From assembly GCA_003116995.1 (NCBI GenBank), contig BDSL01000175.1, positions 51,739-115,738 on the forward strand: DNA of 64,000 nt, written 5' to 3'. The notes below the pieces were generated by a model, which did not search any database, had not been told where the DNA came from, and was given only the letters and a program-made list of their open reading frames with translations. Source of the DNA: Yamagishiella unicocca. Lineage: Eukaryota; Chlorophyta; Chlorophyceae; Chlamydomonadales; Volvocaceae. Each line of letters starts with the position of its first letter. Position 1 is the stretch's first letter. This document shows positions 34,363 to 45,618 of the stretch, one piece after another. The translations under genes were made by a program, and so were the position numbers.

Positions 34363-35773
34363 ATTGGCTGCTATTAGAAAACAACCCGCCTCCGCCTGCA
34401 ATATTTATGACAGTCTTGTATTCCTCCCGCCCGCCTTTAACCTTCCAACATCTGAAGAGTCAAAGCTTGAGGATGCAACGGTGTGCACTGGAAAACCAAA
34501 GCCATCGCTTCGTGGCAGGCAGTATCATAGTCAGTGCGGTACCCTCCGGCTGTTGTGAGCGCGTAGGTTTGGAGAGCCAGGGAGAGCCAGGGAGAGAGTA
34601 AACATTGCAGGTTAAATAGGGAAAGGCATATTTGTCAGGAACAGACCCCGCTGCATCAGTCCTTTCGGCGCCCGAGAGTAGGTAACGCGTTAACCAGAAA
34701 TGCCAGAACGACAGGCTTAGGTAGAACGCGCTATGCATATTCCCCAACAAAATGGCAACCCGACAATCAATTCGTCACATCGATGCACAGGTACACCACA
34801 AGGTAGGAACAAGACAACTGGGAGAAAGACAACGACGACGTTCTGTCCGTCAGGGCAATTAAGCTAGTCCCCACCATGTGTAGAGGCTTTTGCTAAGGGA
34901 AATTGCATTATTAGCTGCGTCTGGTTCGTACACGGGCCCTATGACCCAGCGAGACGCTGTGACCCCATTCGCAGCGCACCCGAACTTACGTAAACACACT
35001 TTGTGGATTCTGGCCAGCCGGTCACTTTGAAGTTGCCTCCGGTACGATACGACAAATTGCACTTTATTAGTATATATAGGGTCTATTAGCAAACTTAAGC
35101 AAATCGGTACTCCTAGTCGCTGGTGCGATTTCGCTGTCAGCCCCCGCCGAATTGCTTTTACAGCAAGCCCGTGGCCTATTCTGTCCCTCACATGGTGCAG
35201 TAAGCACAATATCCACGTCTGCAAATTGGACAAGACGGTATTGGACCGCGCTTTTAACAAGCATTCGCGGCCCGGCGCTAAACGTGAGTCGATATCCGTT
35301 TGCCAAGTATGCAACAAAGAATCCTGACAAACAAGTAACCATAGCATTGCTTGCACTCGAGGCAGTGATGTGCCTACCTCCATGGCGCAATGTATGGCCT
35401 GGTGTTGCTTGCGTTGACGCTCTATAGCTGAGCTTCACAGTTTCTCATTCATCGCAATTTAATTTATACGGGCGTGTGTGCCTTGGTACCTAGGTCAGAT
35501 GCCGAGCAAGGCCTTTACCCAGTGATTGCTTGTGACCAACACGACGGCACTGTGCACCAATGATGCATGATGCGTGAACTGCATTACGATGAATGGCGTG
35601 AATAAATTATGTGTCGAGCATTGTCTTCGTACATGTAGGTATGGCACCAGCAAACATGCATGACAGACACGTTGGGAATGTCCAGTCGACTCGTCGACTG
35701 TGGCCTTGATAATGAAGCAGTAGCTTAACTGGGAGATTGTCCTGATTTTGCAGGATTCACTGAGGCATCGATC

Positions 35774-38700
35774 ATGGTCGGCAGCGGGTGTAACCTTGAC
35801 GCTCGGGCAGCGTGCTCAACGCGTCTGCGAGTGCGACTGCTGGTATTGTTGATGGGCCTCTTGCATTATGGTAGGACTTGCTAGAAGCAATCGGGTGATG
35901 TGAAAATGCCATTTGTCGCGGTCTGAACGATGCTTTCACGGGGTTTCATGGGGCGGAGAGGGCATTCTTGGCAGCGCACGACTCCCAGTCCACAAAAATC
36001 TTGCGATTCAACGCCTTACGGCTGGTTCAATGCCACTGCCGTGTTCTGTGGTGTCAGAATATACACTCCATCACACCGTTCGCCCTCTAGGGCACATATA
36101 ATTGCCCGCTTATCGCCCAATACACTCTGGCCACACCGCCCCCGCTACAGGCACCCAGGTGGCTGCTGCAACCGTGACACTCCAGGTACACTTGTTGTGT
36201 AGATCAGTACACCCGACGTACACAGGATAAGGGTTGCATGTACGTGTTTCGTGGAGGTGTCGTTATGATGAGCGGTTGTAGTTGGTCGTGTATCTCAGCT
36301 GGCCCCATCGTACCTGTTATTGCAGTATCGGTGTGTAAATGTCGCTACCCTCGCTCACCCCATACCTGGCCAAGCAGGGCAAATTGGTTTACAAGAATGG
36401 GCACACGACGGCCATTTGGAACCTGGTCGTTTCAAGCGACGAAACCTACAGGCTTCCTGAGCAACCTAAGGACGCCTCAAAGATTCTCATCCCAGCTGGA
36501 ACCCTAATCACACTGGTATGTGGGGAAGATCTCTGTGCATGTTGGGTAAAGTGATCGGGGATACGGCCAATGAATCGCTTGTTGACAAATGACCGCCGAA
36601 AAGCCAGGTGCTCCAGACGCAACTTATCTTTCCCCCGTTTCGACCCTTTCCCTGTAAGAAATGCACGCAAATGGCTGGGGCGCCGTCTATATGCGAAAAG
36701 GTCACCAATGCCGCTATCGCCAAATCAGCTGGGTTTATCAGAGCGACTGATGTGTCGATGCGCCTTCTGGTGATGGTCATCAGTCTCACAGGCAACATGT
36801 GCACTCGGTCGGGCGCCCAGGTGGGTTGGCGCATCGCAAATGAGCAGTTGGCACCTACGTATCCACTTCGAGGCAAACATCTGTGCTCAAACGTCGGTTT
36901 ACGTGTTATGGCACGCCGTTCGTAGCCTTCACAACAATCTTGATTTTCACTGTCGGGTTTAGGCATAGTCCGGGGGGTCGGCTGGGCTTGATCGTAGTCT
37001 TGACGACACGACCGAGAAGCAACGACATGCCAGCGCCCAGCTGGGTCTGGCCCTTGGTCCTGATCCAGGAAGTCCGGCTTGATATGTGCGAGGGTTGAAG
37101 CAGGCGTATGCGACGCATGGCGTCTCATGTGATGACGAGAACAAGCATGATGACATTGCGGATTTTGTCGCCGGCGCAGGTCTCTTCCGTATTGTCGGCG
37201 TTCACGCAGCCGGACGGCTACGTCGATTTCTTGCGAAAGTGCAGCTACGGCAAAATGGTGTTCGACACTGCCGCCTTGAAGGTGAGTGACGAGCAGTAGG
37301 TAACGGCTCGTATGCGCCAGTGCTGGTAAGACATGGCGAACAGCTGATCTTGGGGAATTTGTGTCCTTGGCGAGGCGTTCCTTTAATGTCCATTATCAAG
37401 CCCCTCCAGTCCCCGGGGCCGCCCTTGCCGTCGCTTTACTCTTCACTTCCCTGCCGTGACGGCGTGCACCCCTCCTTACCTGCTGGTCCCATGCGTGGCA
37501 GGTGGTAAGCACACCCGTCCAGTGCACCCAGTCTATATTGTCCTGCAACGAGGACGCTATGGCTGCGGCGGCGAAAAAGATGGTTCCGCCTGGTGAGGGA
37601 GCTAAGCGAGGTTAGGAAGACACCCAGCCATGACCAGCCATGTGGCACGTGGCTGGTATCGCTTGCATAGAACGCCCAAGTAAAGAATCAGTGCATGAGC
37701 GCAAGTGATGTAGAATCAGCTATTTCCTGGAAATAGATGTGGGCCTAGGTTACGGCTGCACTAAGATGATGCTATACGACTGTCAACAAGGCGGCTGTGA
37801 TAGCTAGCATTGGCCACCAACAGTACCAAGAACGGTACATGGCTGTCTGTACTGGTACCGGTACCCACCGGTAAAATGTGTGGGTGCGCGCTAGCGTTAC
37901 AGTGAATTATCGAGTGTAGTGCAGGATTGGGTTACATCGCAGTTGCGCGGTCGCCTACGGGGCAGGGCCGCCTAGCATACGAGTCCTAGGCGCCAACCGA
38001 GATGACTAGTAACCCGGGTTATTAGGACACAGTGCAGAGGTGAACCGGTGGATTGGAAGGGGCACGGTGCATCTGCGCATGCCCCCCCCCCACTTGGGCA
38101 GTACATAGGGCACTGGCTATGCAATTTTGCAGCCAGTAATTGTTGCGCTTGCCTGCCCCTACCGCTCCTTCCGCAGCTGCCATCGCCTCTGCGACACACT
38201 TCGCCTACGTCATCCCCAACGGCCTCGTTAACACGTGCGGCTGGGTGGGGCTGGCGGAGCTGCCTGGGACGCAGACCTGGTACACGCCGGACAACATGGT
38301 GGGTGGGTGGGTGTTGGGCGGGGGCAGGCTGAAGACCGCACGGGGCTGTACGCGTACAGACGCCTGTCGCGAATGAATGTCCATCATCCACTGCCGCCGT
38401 GGGAGCCAATCGCTTAAATGCAAATTCTGGTGAATGGACCCTCCCCGTGTCAAGTTGCCACGAACTCTGCAAGCATGTACGATGCTTCACCTCCACCGGG
38501 TAGAACTTGCCAACCCTGAGGAGCCACAGGACGTACAGCCCTGCTGCAGGGAAGGGAAGGGTGACCCCGTGTACAAATTGGTGGACAGATGGATGAATGG
38601 ATGGATGTATGACGGCCTTGCGCCCCCTTCCTGGCATTCGCTGCCTTCCAACAGGGCATCTACAGCAAAGGCACCGTGCTGCAAGAAATCCTGCACAACT

Positions 38701-40574
38701 TTGCTATTTGGCATGGCTGGAAGAACAACGTCGAGTACGCTGATTCCTCCACGTCGATGGGATCGGGGGACAGCTGCCCCAGCTCCCCGGAGCTGTGGCG
38801 CCTGGGCTGGGCGAGCCCGGCCCTTCAACTGAACCAATCAACATTCGGTCAAAAAGTTTTCGCCACGTACAACCTTCCTGCCACGTACGTTGGAGGTGAC
38901 AAAGCAATGATCAAGATCCAGCCCAACTGGCTGGGTGGTTCTTACACCAAGTGAGTCATCGCAATGTTAGGGTGCCGCTCTCATCACGATGCCACGCCGG
39001 CCTAAGTGCACGGGGGGGAAGACATAGTGAGGGCCCAGCATCACAGACTCCCACCTTACCCATAGCTCACGATGTATAAACGATGTTCTCGTTGACGCCC
39101 AGCTAGCTGATGTTACACCTGCTTGCTGGGCGATGGGGATGCGCCGTGAAGCATCACCCATTGGGTTCATATGTGGCTCCACGGGTGGCTCAATATGTGG
39201 ACCCGTGTGTGCTCTGATACAGAAACGTCTACCTGGCTCTGCGCGTGAAGGCTGCCGGTGATAAGGACCTCAAGAGCGAGTTCGATCGAAAGGTGAGGCG
39301 GTGACACCAAGCGCACCCAAGTCGTCTCATGCTCATTACACAACGCGACCTCCGCTATGTGCTGCTTACCACTTGCATACCAATCCTGGACTTGGCCACG
39401 GTTGCTACGTGCTGGGTTCTTGAGGTAGGACGCGCGGGTGCTCCCAGCCGGCGGCAACCGAATCTTTCGTGCCGTAGAAGCCCACGGAGCCAGCAGCCCG
39501 CCATCCTGCTTGCCCCGGCTACTGTGATGTCGCCAACGTGTTGAAGCCCGAACTTTGATTGTGTTGATGCCTGTAATGCCCGTCCGCCTCCCGTCTTTGC
39601 ATGCAGCTCAATGTCCACGAGGCTGAAAAGGACATCGACAACAGCTTTGAGGCTCGGGCTGACCCTAAGTTCTCCATCATCGCCACCGTCGGCCCTAACA
39701 GTTTTGTAGACCTGGCAAAGTACAAGCTACTCGTACGCACCGGCGGTGAGGCGAACATGGTCGGGGCTAGCTATGTAGCGGCTCGCAAGCTGTTACTACA
39801 GCTTTTCCATCTAGGATGAAGCTACACAATATCGCCAGTTAGGCGCCCAAGTTTTCCGCACCTTAAGGGGCCTGCAGCCCGTGGCCGGTTCGGTGCTGAC
39901 CTTTGGCCGGTCTGGTCATGACTGCCCTGGCCTCCTGCTCACCACTTCCGCCCTGACGTATGCTTTTCTGTGCCATGTCCCTTGCTCGTAGCCATTACGG
40001 ACTCCAACAGCGGTACTTGGATAGTGGTCAAAGTGTGCCGCTACGTGATCACCGGAAACGAGTGTGTAGACCTTACACCGTAAGAAGGGCTCTGACGACG
40101 TCAGGGGCACGCCAATGAGTGGTCCCGAATGGCAGAACCGGGGGTTACACGTCAGGACCATTGACGTCGATGACGGGTTCTCACATCGTTTGCTTACTTA
40201 AAAAATTTCATCGCAGGTCTCCATCACCTTCGCCATCGGCATCGCAGCCCCCGAAGCCGTCGCCAAAGCCATCGCCATTGCCATCGCCAAAGCCATCGCC
40301 ATTGCCATCGCCAAAGCCATCGCCATTGCCATCGCCAAAGCCATCGCCATTGCCATCGCCAAAGCCGTCACCAAAGCCATCGCCATTGCCATCGCCAAAG
40401 CCGTCACCAAAGCCATCGCCATTGCCATCGCCAAAGCCATCGCCGTCTCCGTCTCCGAAGCCATCACCTAAGCCGTCACCGAAGCCGTCACCGAAGCCGT
40501 CTCCTAAACCATCTCCGAAGGCAACGGATTTTCCGCCAGACTACTACGAAGGACTGCCGCCCTTTTCTTGGTAA
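35774..40574 (+). CDS. gametolysin-family (M11) matrix metalloprotease with QEXXH site, VMP-like
   Basis: Twelve exons, all phases fitting: 35774-35870, 36151-36185, 36378-36515, 36659-36820, 37180-37281, 37502-37592, 38177-38298, 38655-38950, 39223-39292, 39607-39745, 39992-40079, 40217-40574; 565 aa. Signal peptide with core [16 protein letters not shown], then [20 protein letters not shown] and [20 protein letters not shown], typical of volvocine M11 proteins. The metal site is [14 protein letters not shown] (Gln259, Glu260, His263, His269): the first His of HEXXH is replaced by Gln, as in Volvox VMP1, where copper preference is reported. [13 protein letters not shown] and [11 protein letters not shown] follow, also family blocks. 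The last exon encodes a Pro-Ser-Lys-rich, probably hydroxyproline-rich, tail of SPLPSPKP repeats typical of extracellular matrix proteins. The predicted role is cleavage or remodelling of the algal matrix; the substrate is unknown. The acceptors of exons 4 (36658, AAG) and 5 (37179) are the least certain. Confidence 0.9.
40255..40515 (+). repeat. coding tandem repeat of SPLPSPKP units
   Basis: Direct repeats of about 24 bp encode SPLPSPKP, with shorter SPKP-only units towards the 3' end. They lie inside the last exon of the metalloprotease. The antisense strand therefore shows a long Met/Ala open frame, which is a shadow. Confidence 0.85.
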
Positions 40575-43500
40575 ACCGGAGAGTTCAAGCAGCTCGCCAC
40601 AAACTTGACACCAAGTCCAATTTAGACCCACATGTGCGGGTGGCCGCCGCCACTGCCGCCTTGAGGTAGATGGAGCAGCCTGCGCGCAGGTGAGGTACAG
40701 TCGCGGGCTGCGACTGGTGTGAGGCTGCGTATGACGGCCTGCTGGTGCAGCGTGCGACGCTAGCAGCAGCCAGCCTTGGTGCAGGACAGTACCGCTGTGG
40801 CACCAGGCTTGACTCACCAGTGACTGCACCGGCCATTTTTTTTGTTGCACGGGACACTGGTGCTATACGTGGCTATACGTGGCTATACATGGGGTATAAC
40901 CATATAAATCACGGGAATCTGTGGCTCAAGGGCTCAAAGTGTTGTGTCACTTTGACGGTGTTGTTTATAATAAGTGGTGCGGGCCAGAGGCAGCTTTCCC
41001 AAATATGTTAAGGCGTAAGATTCATTCGTTGCGGATGTGCGCATCTCTTGGGTAGCATTTACCACCCTAGCTGCCTGAGTGGCTGTACGTTGAAGATGCG
41101 GTCGGGTACGACATAGCTACAGCATCGGTATTTTTATGGTAGCCGGCGTGCAACACCGGTGTGTGAGGGGGCTGCAACGCCCCTGCCTGGAATGCACCAG
41201 CATTGTGCAGAATGGTTGCCAGCCATATTGGGTGTCCGGGCAGTGACTAACCCGATGTATGTACGGCTGTCAGTAGGATGCGAGCTGGCCGCACATAAGG
41301 GCCTTAACAGTTGTTGCGCAGTTTGCGTCCGCTCTTGGTGGTTTGGTCCATATCCTGTCACGGCATAATTCTTCCCTGGTTATTATCCACGTGCCCCCTG
41401 TGCCAAGCGGAGTATGGCGTGTGGGATATATGAACCTTGTGCGCGCTGTGTCTTTTCATGATGCCCCGCATACCAGCGCCGCCCATGAGGAGCTAGTCTG
41501 CTAGATGATGACAGGTGCGATCGGGTGAAAGCGCGCATTAAGTATGCATCCTGGTGTATCACGGCGCGTCAGTAGATGACTGCGACTGTACTCGTTATGT
41601 GATATTCATTATATGCTGTATGAATGGGGCGCGTGGAGTACACTTTTGTATGGCTGGATGCTAGGGTTGAGCCTAGAAGGGGGCGTAGTAAATAAATTAC
41701 TCAAATGTAATGCTTTGGGGCTTTACAGCTGCGCTGTTTATCCCTACGCATGCGCGTACACTATTGGTTGCAGCCACGTGAAATAGTGAGGCTACCACTC
41801 ATACGCGTATGAGCTGTTAAACCGAAACCCAGACTCTGGTGTGACACCCTCAAATATGGCCTGGATTTATTCGGAACCTTTCATCAGTACTAAGCCAGGG
41901 TGGCCAGGGGCGGAAGGAGTCATCCCGTGTGCTCGGGTGGGATATAGGTCACATGTATGCGAGATAGATCCCAGGGAGAAACTATCATAGGGTAAGTGTC
42001 CAGAAGTGTCAAGAGGAGCTGCAGGCTGGCCAGAATCTGACAGCGATCTTAAGAACTTGCGCAAGTGGCGTTTTGAACATGGTGAAAGATTTTTCCCTAC
42101 AGTCATTCCTACTTGCAAGCAGTACCCTGCAACGCTGCTTGCAAGCTGCTTCCATACCCCTACATCATCTACCACTATGTACAGGTTCGCCGGTTCCGGT
42201 AACAGAAAGGCCCATACTGTATTACGATACACACTGCATGCTCATCTATTTCGATGACGCACCCCTACCTGGATTGAATGCCGTTGCATAGATCTGGTCC
42301 GCACCACTTATCTATGGTGCGGGCACGATCGCCTCCCAAGCAAATGATACGTAGTGACGCACTCCCACCCGACCATTTACACAGGGTCATTAGTCGTCCC
42401 TTTTGTCGCTGCCCTGATATATGCTGCCTTCATCGCCTTCCTGAAGATTTTAATGAGGTGCAGATGTGGCTGGCCTGGAGGGATGCGTACAAGGAAGTGC
42501 CGAGACTGGAAACCAAGGATAGGCAGCATAGAACACGCCCTCCCGCTGCAATCAGAGACTTGTTTTCCCCTGCCGTCCGGGTCCGTGCACATGGAAACGC
42601 GCCGACGCATCGAGGACAACGACTGCCTCCCTTCACGTCCGTCTTAAACAAATGGCAGTCGGAACGCCTGCTCCAACATGTCCCAATGCATTTCAAACGC
42701 CCCTAGCTTCCAAACGTGCTTCACCATGACGAACACGAGGGCCCGTTGCCTCCTTCCTGCCCACCAACTGCCCTTACCGCAGGACAGGTGTGTGGGGCTA
42801 TCATGCCCGCGCTTCCACACTGCGTGGTGCGTTTACGACCAAAATAAGTGTGAGGACAACCGAACTGCGTTTGAAACCAAGTGTTACATACAGTAGTCTG
42901 GCCGCCACCATCCTATGCATGCCAGGTGTTTGATTGGGCCAGACACCAACGCCGACCGCCAATGCCGCTAAACAGTCGCGATACGTGCAACCGCGGAAGA
43001 CTGTGCAGACGCGATGCCCTGAAGGTGCAGCATGTGGCTCAGCTAACACCTAACAGAACCCACGATATGACGCATCCCCTTCTGGCGCACATCCATGCAA
43101 CATGATGGAACAGGGGGTTAGACGCGCCAGCGCCCGCATGACATGGATAATCACTGTACGCTAACACTTGGGCCAGGACCAGGTACCAGTATCAGCGACA
43201 AAACGTGCAACCAGCCCCCGAAAGACATCGCTCAGCGTGCGTGCCTGAGCGTGCATGCTTTCATCGTCGGAGCGTGCGGAGTTTCGTCACGGTACGACCC
43301 TACACCGAATCACCGCGCCGCCTCCAGGCTTGGCTGCCAGGCAAATCACTAGTCCCCTTATTGGCCTAATGCCTCCTACACATAGTATTTAAGCCTGCTC
43401 TCACATGTCACTATCTAAGCCGCGCAGTTTGGAAGCAATATAGGGCGGCAGACATTCTGCGCGTGGGCGTTATGATGACGTTTACTTGTTTCGTGGGCAA

Positions 43501-43666
43501 ACCCCATACACGCCTAAGTCCGCAGAGCCCCACGCTCCGATTTCATGCGCCCGCAGAGCCTCTAATACATACCCATGACCTGACAAGTTTCGCCGACTAA
43601 CCCACACGCCATGTTGACCCGTTTCCAGCCATGCAAACAGTCTGAAATGCAAGTTTATACAACGAA
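40575..43666. other. gene desert between VMP-like and SNARE genes, 3.1 kb
   Basis: It contains both 3' UTRs and otherwise no supported gene. A TGTAA at 41706-41710 is too far from the VMP stop to be convincing. A plus-strand stretch at about 42381-42460 could encode a membrane helix (VVPFVAALIYAAFIAFLKIL) between a CAG and an AG|GTGCAG donor, but no partner exon was found. An overlapping frame (42278-42706) is open for 142 codons without recognisable content. Confidence 0.45.
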
Positions 43667-44695
43667 CTACGCAATGAACATCACAAACAGGACGAGGAAG
43701 AGTAGCAACACGCCGAGAACTTTAAGCACCAACCACCGGTTGCTTTGCAGCCCGTTCAAGTACTTCAAAAGCTGTGCCTGCGCGGCGTTCACGTTAGACA
43801 AGGTGTCTTCCACGTTTTCGTCGATGCGAATAGCTAGCTCGCCCTGCTCTGCCACTAGCTCGCTTAGCTTGTTGAAGATGGTCCCCAGCTCGACGATGGT
43901 GTTTTCTACGTTCCGCAGCGCCTCAGCACGGCTGCTCAAGTACGTATCCTGCGGCGCCAGCATCTGCATTTGCTGTTGCTGCTGAAGCTGCGCGGGCGAA
44001 GAAGCGGCGAGGAAGCTAGGCGTGGGGCCGATGGCAGCGGCTGCAGTTCCAGCCGTCGAGGTGGGGGCCGCAGCTGAAGCAGACGAAGCCGCAGCCGCAG
44101 CAGCGCGATGGCGCGCAAGCAGCGGCAAGCCTGCCTCAGGGTCTGTGTTCGAGGTGAACAGTTGCCGGCGCTCACGATGGTGCTTAAGCGAGTCCGTGCG
44201 AGTTGTGAGAACATCACGGAAGGTGGCGGTGGCGTCCTTCAGTCGCGTGCGCAGGTTGTCCACAACGGTATGGCTGTGATCTGCAACCTGCTTATTGGCC
44301 CGCTCATCCCCACGACCTCGCGCTGAGAATCGCTGCAGGTCGGCAATTGAGTTGTTGAGCCCCTGGATGTCCTGCTTTATGATGCCCGTCAAGTCATCCA
44401 CTTCCTGAGCTGGATCATCAAATGCAGAAGTCCGCTTGGCAAGCTGTGCTAACTTCTGTAGCTTCAAGGACGTCCGGTGGATTCCGTGGCCGATCTCCGC
44501 TGCACGCCGCGCGAACTCGCTGCTCTGAGCAGTCTTGCTTCCAGATGAGCTCGACGGCCCCCCAGCGCCAGTTCCGTTACTCACTGTTCCACTAGTACTA
44601 ACTGGTGCAAAGCCAGGCTGTCGCTGAAGCCGTTCCGCAATCGCAAGAAACTCGGGCGTGCGGTCTCGCAAACTAGCGGGCTGCGGCAGAGGCAT
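43667..44695 (-). CDS. Golgi Qa-SNARE, syntaxin-5 / SYP3 type
   Basis: An intronless gene of 342 aa. The N-terminus has RDRTPEF (residues ~10-16), the Sly1-binding peptide of Sed5/syntaxin-5. An Habc-type helical region follows (FARRAAEIGHGIHRTSLKL to roughly residue 170), with LTGIIKQDIQGLNNSIADL typical of SYP31/32. An Ala/Ser/Gln-rich linker leads to the SNARE motif (residues ~260-315): ENTIVELGTIFNKLSELVAEQGELAIRID, cut here into recognised words VENTIVELGTIFNKL and EQGELAIRID, with the zero-layer Gln in VAEQGE. The chain ends with a C-terminal anchor (VLKVLGVLLLFLVLFVMFIA). Sed5-type syntaxins drive ER-to-Golgi and intra-Golgi vesicle fusion. The polyadenylation signal was not identified. 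It is the only intronless gene model in the window. It is divergent from the pseudokinase gene. Confidence 0.95.
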   Translation of the reverse strand: MPLPQPASLRDRTPEFLAIAERLQRQPGFAPVSTSGTVSNGTGAGGPSSSSGSKTAQSSEFARRAAEIGHGIHRTSLKLQKLAQLAKRTSAFDDPAQEVDDLTGIIKQDIQGLNNSIADLQRFSARGRGDERANKQVADHSHTVVDNLRTRLKDATATFRDVLTTRTDSLKHHRERRQLFTSNTDPEAGLPLLARHRAAAAAASSASAAAPTSTAGTAAAAIGPTPSFLAASSPAQLQQQQQMQMLAPQDTYLSSRAEALRNVENTIVELGTIFNKLSELVAEQGELAIRIDENVEDTLSNVNAAQAQLLKYLNGLQSNRWLVLKVLGVLLLFLVLFVMFIA

Positions 44696-45618
44696 CGTTC
44701 AAGCTGCCCACAAGAGCTGGCCCAAAGCCTCTCAATCTGCCTTCCGTCCGTGATTTGCACGCGCAGGAGTCAGCGCGGGCGCAGCCTGGGTAACTGCGGC
44801 TGTCACAGGTAGGCCTTTTCACAGATCGCTTCTTGCTTCTTAAAGTCCTATTACAGCCTAGCGTAAAAAGAGCTTGGAAAAGGGCTGAAAGTTAGCCAGC
44901 TGCACAAAAGGCGCTGATGGACAGGAACTGACGATCAGAACGCAACAGCAAGAATTCAGTGCTAGCGTCTCAGATTATGTAATCACTAGGCTCAGTAGGT
45001 TAAGGGATGGCCAAGTGCAAACAACCCGGGCTATTTGTTCGTAGGTGCAATCGGGTCACCTTGTTCGTCCAAAACTCCAAATCAAACATTCCATCTAGCA
45101 ACGGGCATGTACACGCAGCTAAAGCAAACATTCTATGTTTGTTCACCTAGTTCCGGTGCGCTCGAAGCACGAACGTGAACGGACAGTCTTGTAAACATAA
45201 CGTTCTGCACTGCAACGCAGCTAGGATACCAAACAACATGGCTTGTAGAGCTATTGTAAGTATTGTATGATGGTTATTGCCGGAGTGTGCCTTGGCTAGT
45301 GCGTAGTGAAACAGACATGGCTACCATTGGAGTTCCCCTCTGCGTTCGACTCATGGCTACTGCAGTTGAACCCAAATGTATTGTGCGTGACTGATCCGAT
45401 TTGAGCAACTCGTAAGGACTCAATACCACTATTGGCTGCCTGTGGCTAGCACCGGTGCAACTTCTCTAAGGCAACTCGTGGCGACTGGGGGAGTCGACTC
45501 CACTCCCGAGAGGATATCAAGGCACACCTGGCTTTGGAGCGGGCGTCGACGGGTACTTCAGGCGTCCCTTCCCTCGACTGCTCTTCGGTCACCAAAAGCG
45601 TGTCGCAGTTGCTGCGCC
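44696..45618. other. divergent intergenic region, SNARE/pseudokinase promoters
   Basis: About 0.9 kb between the starts of a minus- and a plus-strand gene, so both promoters should lie here. The middle (44850-45400) is AT-richer. A plus-strand frame is open from 45442 into the first kinase-like exon, but it has no ATG before 45619. An upstream non-coding exon cannot be excluded. Confidence 0.45.

Larger units (their letters stand above)
31872..35773. other. gene desert, 3.9 kb
   Basis: The bZIP 3' UTR takes up the first part. The rest holds no gene I can support. Contents: a (GT)13 microsatellite, a 20-bp word repeated 39 bp apart on the minus strand at 33885 and 33924, an 18-bp tandem duplication at 34327-34362, and scattered AT-rich DNA near 35000-35100. 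Two longer minus-strand open frames (32186-32812 and 34859-35383) have no family features and no matching splice partners. The right end should hold the metalloprotease promoter. Confidence 0.5.

Noticed and set aside
34859..35383. 174-codon minus-strand frame
   Set aside because: No recognisable motif, and the opposite strand is equally open; probably chance.
40198..40467. Minus-strand Met/Ala-rich frame
   Set aside because: It is the antisense of the [14 protein letters not shown] repeats of the metalloprotease.
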